Made by a program: the position numbers and the translations under genes
The notes under the pieces: model-generated
What the model saw: the letters and a program-made list of their open reading frames with translations, nothing else
Database searches by the model: none
Told to the model about the DNA's origin: nothing
In this document: positions 46,401 to 59,089 of the stretch, in pieces
Layout: each line of letters opens with the position of its first letter
Position numbering within the stretch: position 1 is the stretch's first letter
From: Apostichopus japonicus
Lineage: Eukaryota > Echinodermata > Holothuroidea > Aspidochirotida > Stichopodidae
DNA length: 64,000 nt
Assembly: GCF_037975245.1 (NCBI RefSeq)
Contig: NC_092577.1
Span: 21,698,898-21,762,897 of the forward strand
Reading direction: 5' to 3'

Positions 46401-49400
46401 AGTTGTGAAAGTAACGATATTCTGCATTTTGTTAAGTTATTTCTTTGTGATGTGATTGCACCTATACGCTTCCGTATAATTCTGATCCAGTTACTTCAAC
46501 ACTTCTCAAGAAGCCTTCTGCCAATGTTCTGTCCAATGTCACCAGTAGGATTAGATATGGAGCAGCATGGGAGAGAAACCTCAGACTATATGAATACACA
46601 TTGCCACATTTACATGATCCTGAACAAAAGAGATCATACATATGGCAGGGGCAAGCACTTTTCCCAGACTTTTGTTGACAGGTTGTGCAACATTCACAAA
46701 CTTTGGATTAGCAGCTATTGATACATCTGCATCACCAGATTGAGATAAATTGCTTTCGTCCATTTTGTTCGATAGTAGCTATGACAGTGAATCAGGAGCT
46801 TGGCCATCCTCTAAGTCAGGGTGGGCAAGGTTGGGGAAATTCAATCAAGTAATAATCGAGTAATAATCAGAGAATGGCCAGCTTTGTATTATTGTATATA
46901 GGCCTACACGCACAACATGTATAAATATCTGTATAGGTTTATTTATACTGGTGTTCATTTCCGTTGCCGACAGGGGATATGATGAACGTGGGGGAGGGGT
47001 GGGGGTGGGGAGGGGTCCGCTTTGAAGTGTTCAAACGATGCTACATTTTACATTCTATCTTCTTGAATCACATGTATATTAAACACCCTTTACACACACG
47101 ATCAATCAGTCCTGTCTCTCACCTCCTCAAATGCACTGGTGTATTTATTTCCTGGCAAGATAACAGTTAGGCATAGTAAGGGTCAGAGGTCATCACAACT
47201 TATTTTCCAGCATCCTTGAAACATTATATCCTTTCTCCTTTCATTTCTTGATGTCATTAAGCTGTATTTATGTGGTGCATTATTTAATTCCAGTATTTAG
47301 ACTGTACATTCTTCTAGTGTATTTGACTCCCAGTGATCTCCATTTTCTGCTCTTGGTTTTCTTTTCTCTGTACTTTCATATCATATCTATCTGTACCCAT
47401 AGCCTCCATCTCCACATGTTCTTTACTTTCTTCCTCCATCCCTTCATCTGTCTTTCACTCTTTCTTTTGACCTCTTTCCTCCCATCTGTTTACCCTGTAT
47501 GTTTTAGTTTGCCGACTTCCCCCCCCTCACCCACATCTCTGCCCCCAAAAATTTTTCACAAGGTTGACAAGTCTCCCCGTGCTAGTCCCAAGCTAAACAC
47601 CCTTGTTGTGGTGACCGTTCACTATACTTGCGGATGAAATGGAAAGCCCCGATCCCCCCCCCCCCTACTTCCCAGTGTCATGAATCGGCAAATGAAAGAT
47701 TATTCGGAGTTGTTCGTGATGGTTCAATGATCTTATAGTCAGGCATAGGCCTATATGGTTCTCTTTGTCCTACTCCTACATTGCCGTCCAAGTTTGAAAT
47801 GAATTAATCGTGCTAGGAACTTCCGGGCAAATGTTTAATTTTCTGTGACAAGAAAAAAAGGCTTCCCCCCCACCAGTGTCCCTCCTGGTTGACTAGAGGC
47901 CGTACGCATATATGGTCACACAAAAGTATAGATAAGTATGATCCATGCAGACAGCTACTATTTTTTCCCCTTGATATTCAATCCAATTTCAGTTAAGTTT
48001 CGAGTTGTAATACGAGTCAGTCGTGATGAGGTGCCCATGGTGGGGCTGGGTAACCCAACACCGTTGCTGACTTTTTGGCATTTCGTTGGGCCGTTCGGAA
48101 CAACAAGCAGGATAGTCAATTCTGGAGTACAGTACGCTGGAAAGTAATAAACCGACGTGAATTAGAAAAATTAATACAAAAACGGCTGATGTTCAGCGAG
48201 TCACTTTTCATTTCACTTTTAATTTATTGTTAATGCACTTATTCCCCTTTTGCCAATCCTTTCTAAAGAGGGTGGAGCCGCCCCTCATGGAACGTATTTT
48301 CCTTCCCTTTTCCGTTTAAGTTTCGTTATTTTACTTCGGGTCAAAGGGGTTTACGTGCACCGGTTAGGAGGATGGGGTGCAGCTAGGGCAAGTGCCCTGT
48401 GATCGCCTATAGGGCCCGTTGCCAGGAGTCCAAAAATATATATTTATCTATATATGGTTTATGACATAAAATGCTTTCACTTTCCCTCCTGATATAACTA
48501 AAATTTATGTATAAAATAGACACAGTCACAACTTACATTGTATTTTATACATAAATTTTACATTGTATGTATAACTAATACCTAAATTGGCTGAAATACC
48601 AATTGTTCACACATGACGGACTTGACCATACGTTTGATACCCAATGTTGTAATCACTTCTGTCAATTTTTTCACTAATTCGCGTTTGTCTTTTTAACAAC
48701 TCCCTGGTATCAGACATAAAGTTCACTATTAGTTTCTTTAGCTGTCAAAGAATGTCGACTCGCGACTTCGGTTACAACATTTCAAATTGTTTACTCAGGT
48801 TAGTACAAGACTGGCGCATCGGTAAAGGTTTGAAATCGATGGTATTTTACAGTAAAATAGCATTAGGTTACTCTACTTCTATAGGCTAAACCTCTGATGT
48901 TCGATACAGCATAAAGCATGCAGAGCTTTCCAAATCAGTAAATCAACTACGAAACCAGGGCATCCGAACAGTTCGGACTTCGACTGCTCATCATAGGCCT
49001 AAAAGAGTAAAAGCAGGGAACTGCTGGAGTAGCAGCTCCCTGGTCAATCTATTACACCTATACTATACAGCCCACTAGTTGTAAAAAGTTCTGAACGTAA
49101 AACAAACCACAGTTTTTTTATTTTTTTATCACACAACACACGAAAACGCGGCGTAATAATTTACCGCATAGGCTACTACAGCTCCACGATACTATTCTGA
49201 CCAGGGAGTTGTTCCATAACAACTCCCTGTACTGACACTGACACTGCCACAGACAAGACACTATGCAGGAATTTCGCCAAGGCCACCGCTTCAGGTAACC
49301 AAACCCGTTTATTGCTTACTAGCCGTAAATACGGGATTGCTAAGAAATTACGAGACAACAGCGACGAACCGGTAGAGGGTAGTATTGATATTATTTTTTA
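46401..49400. other. Intergenic, no supported gene
   Basis: Contains a pyrimidine-rich tract at 47330-47560, poly-C runs near 47655, an exact inverted repeat at 48499-48560 and hairpin-capable 'gggaactgctggagtagcag' text near 49017 and 49200. Open frames on both strands lack motifs and splice support. The region may hold upstream regulatory DNA for the RING gene, but nothing specific is visible. Confidence 0.45.
48499..48560. repeat. Perfect 20-bp inverted repeat with 22-bp spacer
   Basis: Left arm taaaatttatgtataaaata at 48499-48518; right arm tattttatacataaatttta at 48541-48560, its exact reverse complement. It could form a cruciform or be a tiny foldback element. AT-rich composition raises the chance of such pairs, but 20 of 20 matches is notable. 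Confidence 0.8.
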
Positions 49401-50324
49401 ATCGGGTGGTGTGAAGGACAGAATTTACGAGGAAATTACGAGCGATCCCACCTTTAAGTGTCTTCTATCGTATGAGTTTGACTTAAGTTCGAACGACTTC
49501 TTTTCTGCTATCACACATATTCTATACAACTTCTCTGTGCAAAGTTTTAAGAATCGCCGTTCGCGACGAAAGCCCGCGCATAGCAAACTTACACAAGTTG
49601 ACCTTTGTACTGATTGTTACTTGTACACATGACAGTAGTGGTCTAGTCGAAGATGCACCTGTGCTTCATGTAACTATAGGGGTACAAGGACGCAACCAAT
49701 TCATAGTGGGTGTTGATATAGTGTCAAGAGAAACTTTTCTGGAAACTTGCCAAGATTTTCTAATGAGAAACTTTTTTTGGAAACTTGCCAAGATGTTCGT
49801 ATAACTAAAACACGCAGCACTTGTACCGTATTGTACACGTTAAATATTTCAAAATATCGGAAGTTCAACTTTGAAAAGATTATAAGAAAGATAAAATATC
49901 TTTTCAATCTATAACATTTCATCATAATGTAGCTACTATAACTTGTCATTTTCAAGTTTTTCATCAGTTTCGTGACAATATTACATCCATACCTGCGAAA
50001 TACTTTTGTCGTCAGACATCCCCAAATATACCCCCCAAAAAATGGTTTTGTTTGAAAGGGAAAACCATTATATTCCTCTAATGAAAAAAGAAGGAAATTG
50101 CTGCAATTGAAGTCGATTCTCCAATTATGATAGGAATTATGACTAAGTGCAATTTGTCTTAAAATAAGTGTTGCATATGAGCTTCGTTGCCGTATAAAAT
50201 GGAATTGATAAATTTACAAATAACTTCACTTTTTAGAGTTTCTCAAGGAGTTGCAGTTACTTCCGTCTTGAAAGAATGTTTTTTGTAATACGGGGCTTCG
50301 TCTTGTGGATTATGGCCATGTGCC

Positions 50325-52080
50325 TTACTGCGTCCGCTTCCGACAAAAAACATACGAGCGACATCGACTACATCGTCCTAAGTTGCGACAATGAAAACGC
50401 TGCATGCCAGCGTCAGGAGGGGCGAACGCCGATTCCATGGCCTCGATATAGGTTTTAAAGTGCCCTGGATGTGACGAACTCTCCGATGGTGATGGCATCC
50501 CCCCGTGTTTCCGGATTTCGTTCAGGATGTCTGCAGCTTCATCGCTTGGTGGTTTGCCGAAACAATGTGTGCATGCCTCTCTGTCACACTTCATTATGGT
50601 GAATTCGCCGTTCCTTCGGTCACCGTGTTCCAGAGCGAACTTCAGCTCATCCAGGATTTGTTCGTTGCTGTCAATGTTCGTATGCTGTTTCAAAACTTCA
50701 GCCACTCCATGACTATAATTACAGTAGGGGAAATCTTCCTCACGACATAACTGTGAATAACTGTTCACCATGTGTCCAATAAACTTATGGCCATTCCAAT
50801 AACCGTTCAGGATGCCCATGGCCGAATCTAGAACGTCCTGATCCTTGGCGGTCCTTTCCTGAGAGGATGTATTTCTTTGCTTGGAAGGGGGTAGTTCACC
50901 ATCCAAATGATTACGGAAAATGACGCTCGTTAATTTCTTTGAAAGGGGTGCCCATAAATGTTCAATAGGGTTGTACGCACTTTGACCCGGGGCATATGAC
51001 GTGGAACAGAGTAAGTCCAAATTACAGTATTTCAACAGCCGTGCCAAGTAAAACAAAACAGTGCAAGAACGTGGGTTCCAATCAGGACCCCCATCAACAA
51101 TTAAGATGGTCACGGTCTTCCCTTCGCTGACCTTCCGCATAAGCAATGGCACCAAGTCGTTCACGCGAGTCTGGATTGTAAGTGGGTGGTACTTTTGAAC
51201 TGTGTTCATAACAAATGACTCTCCACTTCTATGAAGAAAATAGTGTTCGCGTCCCAACTTATCTTGGTGTGTTATGGCGCTTGCAGGGTCCTTCTCCAAA
51301 AACATGTAACCAACTGGCGAAATTTTATTTCCAGCTGCAGTTGGAAAATCGTGATCCGGGAGGTTCGGGCTATCGTCCACCGGAAAAAAAAATTAAATTT
51401 TGGTGATAACGACTCACAGCTAGAGTCCCTACATTAACTTTCTTCATTGTGTCACATGAAAGTAGACAGCATGAATCAGCATATTTGCTAGCAAGTTCTA
51501 CTCTGTACTTGACTCGTGCTGCATAATACTGGGCATCAGGTTCCTCCTTTTTACCATCATTCCTCTTCCTTGGTACCTTTGCATGTACCTTCCCTTGGTA
51601 CCGTTCCGAAGCCTTTAATTTTTTGTTCGGTGGTTCTGTTAGTCTGTGGACTGTAGTACTTTTATGGAGGCTTTCTAAGCCATCAATAGTTCCTGAAACA
51701 AACTGAGCTGTTTGCTGCAGTGAAAGACCACAACTTCGGCCAATTTTGGAGCGGCGACGTTTGTCTGCGGCGAATCCGTTTTGTCGGATAAAATTGTCTA
51801 TTGTCGGAACCAACTGGGGAAACTTTTCTGCAAGAGGTTTTCTCCCGGCTCCGATTCGGGGCTCGTTGTTTCCAGATTTCCATTTCTGCGGCGACGGTAT
51901 GTTAACAACAGGCACTTTTACGGAAACTTCTGCTGTATCGTCTTGCGAAATACTGAAAACATCTAGCGAAGTGTCAAATATAGAGTCGAAAGAGTTTTCA
52001 TTGACGAAGAAATCCATTTCAAGGTGTTGATATATCGATGTAGAACTTACAAGTGATGGCTTTGAATGTTGGGTGATCAT
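50325..52080 (-). pseudogene. DDE transposase, IS630/Tc1-like, one homopolymer frameshift
   Basis: The first part (ATG 52080 or, more likely, 52017: MDFFVNENSFDSIF) has GAGRKPLAEKFPQLVPTID and RRRSKIGRSCGLSLQQTAQF, a helix-turn-helix-like region. SCDTMKKVNVGTL (about 51440) holds the first catalytic Asp. At the nine-A run 51384-51392 the frame slips; the chain resumes as PVDDSPNLPDHDFPTAAGNK. The second Asp is in LIVDGGPDWNP (about 51105). The third acidic residue is in SAYNPIEHLWAPLSKKL (about 50970), 39-43 residues later, a layout like IS630/Tc1/mariner enzymes. A long C-terminal extension ends in a Cys/His tail, FHCRNLGRCSRCRSYVFCRK (about 50345-50400). Together the halves give about 580 residues. 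I could not find terminal inverted repeats. The superfamily below this level is unknown to me. Confidence 0.75.
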
Positions 52081-52514
52081 TGCAATTATCGCGGAAACAA
52101 TAGTGTCGGTCCTGTTATTGAAGTATCAAGCCCCTTTCATTGCGATTGCCCGCTTGACTTTGGTCAATGATTGGCGCGGTAATTTATTTGATTTCATATT
52201 AACAAGGGTTTCAGACACATTAATTGAGCATACTGATTGGTGCGGTCAATTTATTTTGAAGTCGATCATAATGCAAGACTAAACTAATCCTTAACGCGTC
52301 GTAAACTTGTCAGACTTTTATCTATCATTGCTGGGATACATTTCTAAATAGATAATCAATAATCGAGTACGGTACCGTGCTTTAAACCCACTGCTTAAAT
52401 AGAGATATCCTATCTACTGTACGTTAATACTACATTGGATTTCTTCGTCGTCAAACAAGTTGCTTCAAAACATTCCTCCTAACTCATAGTATCCTAAACT
52501 GAGACAGGTTAAGA

Positions 52515-53499
52515 ATGGCTAAAATTTGAGTCCGTTGGCAAGAACCAGAAAGGGAAGTCGGCAAGCTTACATTTGTAAAATTGACGGACTTAATATGCGA
52601 TCGTTCAAAGGATCTTCCGTCTGGAACTGTTCTTAAAGCAAAGTGGAGGTCAACTGGCCGAGTTTACAAGGCAACGCTTTTGAACAATCTTATGGCGAAA
52701 ATTAAGCGCAAGCAGAGTTCCAGCCAAGGTCAACCGGCAGTTTTAGGAACAGCCAACGAAAGTGAGCCTGATTCGGAAGACGATATGCCTCTAGAATACC
52801 AGAGTGTTACTGCTTAGAAAGTTCAACAGGAAGAACATGGGTCTCCTCATGTGAAAGAGCTCCTAGACAAAATCGTCATGCTGGAAGAAACTGTGGCGTC
52901 AATGGCAACAGAACTGAGAAAGGATAATCAAGAACTGAAAGAACTGAGAAAGGATCATCAATAACTTAAAAATACTCCTATCGGATATAAATACAAATAA
53001 TAGCCAACAATTCTAGGCCGTACTTGCAGCTATTACCCAAAGTCATAACACTGCACGCGAAAATTTGATGAAAGGCAGGGTCGCCGCTCGAGAGAAAGCC
53101 CAGGAACAGCAGAGAAATCTCCTCAATAACAACGGGAAGAGGATCCAACCGGCATTTGGTTTGGTAGAAAATGGACTTATAACTTGTTACAAGAACGACC
53201 GTAAGCTATTATCTATCGAACAAGAAATTTACCGTCGAATGTTTGACGATTCGAAAACAGGTACGAGTTTCCTGAGGAAACTAATGAAATGTACATTTTC
53301 AGAGGAGGAGCTGGCCGAATCAGCGATAGGGATGACCGTAAAAAAATGTTTGGACCGAGATCGCATCATGGCCATCTTAGGTCAGGTCGAACTAGAATTC
53401 CCCAACTCAACCAAAGCGGCGAATTTTTCGGGAATGAGAGACGCCATTAACCAAGAATGCAGGAGAGTTGTGCAGCATGTTCGACAGGATGCCGTTTAG
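52515..53499 (+). pseudogene. Intronless BEN-domain-like coding sequence with in-frame stops
   Basis: ATG at 52515 opens MAKI, then TGA (52527-52529), then VRWQEPEREVGKLTFVKLTD. GTVLKAKWRSTGRVYKATLL follows, like the chromatin-reader-style N-termini of some BEN proteins. A coiled-coil-like stretch (ELLDKIVMLEETVASMATEL, about 52855-52915) carries TAG at 52815 and TAA at about 52962. After a frame change near 53010 the chain reads GLVENGLITCYKNDRKLLSI and FLRKLMKCTFSEEELAESAI. The C-terminal 140 residues resemble a BEN domain (DNA or chromatin binding), ending at a stop at 53497-53499. There are no introns, so it may be a retrocopy or a transposon passenger. It lies 435 bp from, and divergent to, the DDE transposase. 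Confidence 0.55.
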
Positions 53500-54800
53500 A
53501 AGTGACTATTTTAATTATTTCTTTTCAACTCTGCTAACTCTCTGGGACTTGCAAAGAGCTTGATGGAACATGCACCATTCTGAAAATAATTGGACGTTAA
53601 TCAGTTATTTTTTATAGTAAGGCTTATTCTTGTCTTACACCAGTACCTTTTTGACTTCCTAAAGATATGTCGTGTTTTATAACGTTATTGAAAGTTTATC
53701 AGAAAGTTCTACATGTATCCGTTGGTTTCAATATTTCTTGGTTTTTTTTCCTTTCCTTTCTTATTTGTCATAGCCTTTTACCTGTCGTACTGTGTTTGTA
53801 CGTGGTCATGTTAGTAAATTCTTAAGTTACGCACAACGTATACCAACTGCACGATAACTTTTTCTAAGTGGCCTACCTTTTACTTCTGTGTATATTTGTT
53901 ACAAATAGGATGCATCTCAAAGTTGGTCGATAAAAAAGTCATTGAAAATTTCGAATTCTTCACACACATAGCTCAAGTATATCGGGAATATTATTGTCCA
54001 ATCAAATAACGCGACCAGCAACACTGCCGCGCTGATAAATATCTATGGAAAATTAGTACCGAGTCTCACATATAGTTAAGTCTATTGCGTATTTCCGTTG
54101 AAGTACTGTATAAACTTCTAAATTTTGTCTTCGTAACTATCGCAAAACCGGTACCAGAACACAGTCTGGCATTTTTGAACGAATGTTGTTTAAGATAACG
54201 TTAATATAACAAATGGAATTTACAGTATAAACTTCGTAGTAATGTATCATAAGGTCGATGTTGCAAATGTAGGCATATATTTCCTATTCCTTCTTCTTTC
54301 CTTTTTGTTTTCTTTCTAAGTGCGACTGGGATGGAAGTTCGTTCGGGTTCAGTATAATTTACATGTGAACATGAAAATAACATAAGAAGATCGAAATGAC
54401 ACAAAACAAACAATTTTCTCATTTATTAGTCTGTGTTTAAAAACTGTAAAGGTAACCGTTTAAGCAAAGATAAAATTTACAAAACATCGGCAGACTTTTG
54501 CCACGATAAAGTGTATTGTCTGCAGAACAAAAGAACGTAGCAACGCTGATACCAGGATCGTCCAAGTTGCTTCGGAGAGTTACTCATGCATATCTTTAAG
54601 CTCCTCCCATTCTGCATAGGACTTCTGCAGGGTTAGGGAGCTCATTTTACGGTGTATGCACAAAGTGTAAAGGGGTCATTGTGCAGTTGTGGCTCCGCCT
54701 GGCCCAGACTAGATTTGGCTACGTTCCCTAACAGTTTTTCGTCCTTTTGTGCAATATATACTTTTTTTCTGATTTTCATCTTCTGAAGTCATTTTAACAC
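53500..54800. other. No gene seen
   Basis: AT-rich DNA between the BEN-like sequence and the CR1-like LINE. Short frames on both strands show no motif. No tandem repeat is evident. Confidence 0.5.
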
Positions 54801-54941
54801 AACGGACTAGTGATTGGATACATGTATTTTTGTATCATCCTTAAGAAACTGCTGAGCAGTATTTTTATTTTATTTTTCGTGACCGGTTTCATACATAGCC
54901 TAACTACAGCCCAGTGCAATACTAGCCTACACAATACTATA

Positions 54942-57931
54942 ATGGCTAGGGTGAAATACAGTTCAGATGTACTAAGGAGCATAAGAGAATTGATGACGGA
55001 CTTTTCTATTGAATCACGGGTCACGAACAAACTGAAAGAACATTCTATTGTTCAACGTCGTCGAGGTACACGGGCAGGCTTACAGATACGAGTGAACAAA
55101 ACTAAGCCTGCTGTCTTCAGTTTTCCCCATGGATTATCATCTAACATCAATAGTCTGCAAGGAAAGTTCATTCACCTAGAACAAACTATTGCCAATATGC
55201 AAAATCTTAGTTTTATATCTCTGCAAGAAACTAAGATACAAAGAAATGAAATAGAATGGCAAAATGAGACACCACAGCACGTAGTGCCGGATGAAGCCCT
55301 ACAACTGGACGATTACTACTTTTTTCGTCATGACCGTAAATTTTCGGCAAATGGTGGAGGTCTTATAACATACATAGCTAAGGACTGGTCGAAAATTCCT
55401 TCGAAAGTGTGTGCCACCCTTTCCTTGCCAGATATCGAGCTGCTTGCCGTTAAAATACGTCCTCGCTTCTTGCCAAGTGTTTTTACAAATGTTACTATAG
55501 TAAACGTATATACTAGACCGTCATCGAACTGCGAAACATACTGCTAGTAATCCAAAAGGAAAATCCAAGGTCCCATATAGTCATTGTAGGAGACATCAAC
55601 AGAGATACGATTCCGTTTTTAGAGACAATGGGATATACAAATTTTCTGGACTACAAGGTTAAACCAGGGCAACCCATCTGAAGCTCCGGCCATATCACTG
55701 TTCATATTTTACCAATTTTTACTGAAAAGCATAGGGAAAGTCAACCAAGGAAAAATAAATTGACAGCTGATTTATCAAAGGAAAACATTGATATTTTACG
55801 AGACGCGTTAGATACCACTGATTGGAACGTTTTTAGAGAAAGTTCCAATAATATAGACGAACTTACTGAAGTGGTATCATGTTACATTAACTTTGTGAGC
55901 GACGTGTGTGTTCCAAAGAAGGCAACCCCATTAGCAACCCTCAGAAAACGGATTCCACCTGATGCTGACATCAAACGATTGGAGAAGGAAAAGCGACATG
56001 CGATAGAGGTAAAAGACCGAGTACTTAGGAATAGAATACAGAGAGATATAAACAGACGCGTACATCAGAATAGAACCACTGTTTTTCAGGAAGTAACTGC
56101 TGACTCTAAATCTCTGTGGGACCTACTTGGAACCGTACGATCGCCGGACAATGATGACAAACAAACTGTAAGCAGAGAAATGGCAAATGAACTAAATGTC
56201 TATTTCGGACGTTTTAATGATTCCTTATGCTTAGATGTACCCTTGTCTTTGCCTGAATGTACGAATAATGAAAACTTTGAAATTTGAAGAAAAGAATGTT
56301 ACAAAATGCCTTAAGTCTCTAAATAATGGTATAGCTGTTGGCTCTGACAATACAGCTTGGTGGGTATATAAATTTTGTGCGGATGAACTATCGGGTATTT
56401 TAACTATTTTCAATAAATGTACAGCACAATGTGAGATACCGGCTATGTGGAAAAATGCCATAACAGCCCATATACCCCAAGTGACAACCCCACGATCGGT
56501 AAATGATTTTAGACCAATTGATCTTGCCTGTATAAGTTTTATTTGTATGCAGAAATTGATCGTGCCTCAAATAACCCAAGCCATTGATCAATAGGGAGAT
56601 AGCAATCAATTTGCTTATAGGAAGGGGTTGTCATGTACCGATGCTGTTTTAACACTTATTCACAATATTGTCACAGGATTAAATAACAAAGATACTACTA
56701 TTTGTAAGGTCTTATTTCTCGATTTTTCCAGTGCTTTTAACACGGTTCTTCCAAATCGTTTAATGAAGGACATGCAAGGGTTTGCTGAAGAGCTATGGTT
56801 GTTACATTGGATATCAAATTTTATGAATGACTGGTCTAGACAGGTAAAATATTCTAAAGGTCTAACGGAAAAATCCAAAATTAATGTTGGTGTCCCTCAA
56901 GGCGGTCCTCTGTCTTCTCTTCTGTTCACAATATATACTGACGAAATAAGATCTACTTCTAAATGTACTGTGGTGAAATATACTGATGACACTGCTATAG
57001 TGTGCAATATATCAAAGCGAACGCATCAGGCTGACCAAGCAAGTTATAAAACTGATGTATCAACAATTGTACATCTGTTTGATGGGAAGAATTTAAGACT
57101 CAATCCAAAGAAATGTAAGGAAATGGTTTTTTGAGAATATAAATATTAAACATGAAGGTCTTGTATCATGTAAGTTAACTAAAATCTCAATTAAAGATGC
57201 GGAAGTAGAACGCACTCATCATACAGTATATCTAGGTGTTTGTATTCATGACAAAGTAAGTTTCACTGGTGATATAAGCAGATTACTTAAACGGGTGTAC
57301 TTCATAGTCTCAACTCTATCGTATATAGCTCCATATTTTCATGTTGATGTAAGGAAAAGAGTTTTGACCGCCAGTATCTTACCACACCTAATATATGCTG
57401 TTTCTGCTTGGTATCACTTTTTACTAATTAAAGATAATAAGAGAATTCTTATTTTTTTAAAGTATTCTTCTAGAATTTTTAATATAGATTTTAACTTTAT
57501 GAGTACTGTAAACAATGCTGCTAAAAATGAGTTCATTAGAGGTGTAAATTGCATACATAAAAATTACAGACATTGTTTGCATACCGAACTTAACTCTCTA
57601 CTTCGAGAAACTACTACGTATAACTTGAGAAACAAGCAATAACACCAAAATTCAGAATTAATGTGTATAGAAATAGTTTTATTTATCGTGCTGCTATTTA
57701 TTTACAAAATGCTAATCTGAAAAATTTATTGTAGACAGCTGCACTTGTACGTTTTGTATATGTATGTATGTATATATATGTGTACATATGTGTATATGTA
57801 TGTATTTATTGTTTTTGTGTTTTCTACACTAACTTTTAAAATAATTTCTTGTTACATACTCACTTTTGATGTCCTTTTTATAAATAGTTATATTTATACT
57901 GGAAATAAATAAATGGAAAAAAAACAAGTTG
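54942..57931 (+). mobile_element. CR1/Rex1-like LINE, nearly full ORF2 but inactivated
   Basis: ATG at 54942 (MARVKYSSDVLRSIREL) leads into an AP-type endonuclease: LSSNINSLQGKFIHLEQT (about 55135) and FISLQETKIQ (about 55213). The frame breaks at 55545; the later VGDINRDTIPF (about 55587) is followed by a stop, and the terminal SDH block is not visible. The reverse transcriptase runs from about 56250: CLKSLNNGIAVGSDN, DFRPIDLACIS, FLDFSSAFNTVLPNRL (about 56716), GVPQGGPLSSLLFTIY (about 56890) and the catalytic box YTDD (about 56980), where YADD is usual. A C-terminal block VYLGVCIHDKVSFTGD (about 57228) follows. There are frameshifts near 56285 and 57132 and a stop near 56592. The 3' end has tg/tatg microsatellite DNA (57755-57805) and the tail ggaaataaataaatggaaaa, ending near 57931. 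Confidence 0.85.
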
Positions 57932-58820
57932 CAATTCGTCTGAAATTGGGACTTGATGGAAAATGTTAGGGGTAATATTTACCAGGATGTGTTGCAGTCT
58001 TTCTTCAGAACACATATGGTCTTCCTTTCGTATTTAAACTTGTTGATATATACTTTATGGTCTCTAGTTTTGGTACATCCAGTGCAGATGAGCATTACAC
58101 CTGCACATGTGTTGGGTTGCCAGATGGTGATGTAGCCTTACTGGCCAAGTTTATTGCACAAATTATTCTGTCTTAAAAAATAATGAATGACAGTGATAAA
58201 AAATATAAAGGGATTTTCACTTGTTAAAAAGACTACTGAATGCCCAAAAATATATTATAGCTTCTGTTACAGGAATCAATAAATGGAGCAATTGGGTCTG
58301 AAGGTTTGAATACATATTATTGGGGGCATGTCAGTGAGAAACCCAGGTTTCTGCACCTTTCTCAACATGAATTGGTTGATATGTCTATTAGTGTATATGT
58401 TCATGGTCACAATATGAGGCAGTCACAGTGCAGTATAACCTGCAGAAATCGTGTCAGCCTGTTATTTTAACTGTGCGGGAATACACCTCAACACCGCGGG
58501 ATTGTCGCAATCCCGCTCCTAATGCCAAACCTGCTTCTGAGCGTTCTAATTAACTTGGTTTTGATCGAGGCCTTTTGTTTTCTTGAGGGTTAACATTGTA
58601 ATTTAGTGGTTAGTTATGATGCCAATTTTCGTCACTATTTCGTCTTGAAATTCTCTAAAATGTCCCATAAGTGGCTTATATTCCCACATTATAACTACCG
58701 AATAAAGATGTCCTGCTATTTTAAATTCTTCGTGGCCATCTATGTACCTAGTACATGTAATTACATGCATTCACTGATGAACTGCAACTCCAATCATCTG
58801 TAAATTAGATTTTGAAGGTG
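57932..58820. other. No gene seen
   Basis: AT-rich sequence without recognisable coding or RNA features, between the LINE tail and the right-hand dispersed repeat. A short inverted word 'gcgggattgtcgcaatcccgc' (58497-58517) can form an 8-9-bp hairpin. Confidence 0.45.
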
Positions 58821-58854
58821 AAATCACTGTAGCAAACAAAGATTTTGGCAGCCA

Positions 58855-58985
58855 TTTTGTAATATGGTCGCCACGGCTGACGGGATTTTTTCGCGATGGG
58901 CTCCACTTCGGAAAAAGTTACTTAGGGCGTCCTCTATCTGTGTGCCAAAACTCATGCTTGTATGAAAAATTGCCATATTGTTACA
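58855..58985 (-). repeat. Dispersed repeat segment, inverted partner of 2846-2975
   Basis: On the minus strand it reads 'gtaacaatatggcaattttt', 'cacacagatagaggacg' and 'tggcgaccatattacaaaat', parallel to 2846-2975. It lies just inside the right ggtaaa array, as its partner lies inside the left array. Confidence 0.75.
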
Positions 58986-59089
58986 TAATTTGGCTGATAT
59001 CTGCGTAACTATTTGAGGACAATAACATATCAAATGTTCAATCTGTATGTGCATGTGTACATGCTGATTGAAATTACGACAAAATCATG

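Noticed and set aside
47248-47637. A hydrophobic plus-strand frame that looks like a membrane protein
   Set aside because: It comes from a pyrimidine-rich low-complexity tract; Leu/Phe/Ser/Pro bias follows from composition.
49411-49632. A short plus-strand protein, KDRIYEEITSDPTF...
   Set aside because: There is no ATG at the frame start, no family match and no splice context; it could be an old exon, but I cannot support it.
50276-50458. A short plus-strand frame with a signal-peptide-like start
   Set aside because: It is antisense to the well-supported DDE transposase and has no other support.
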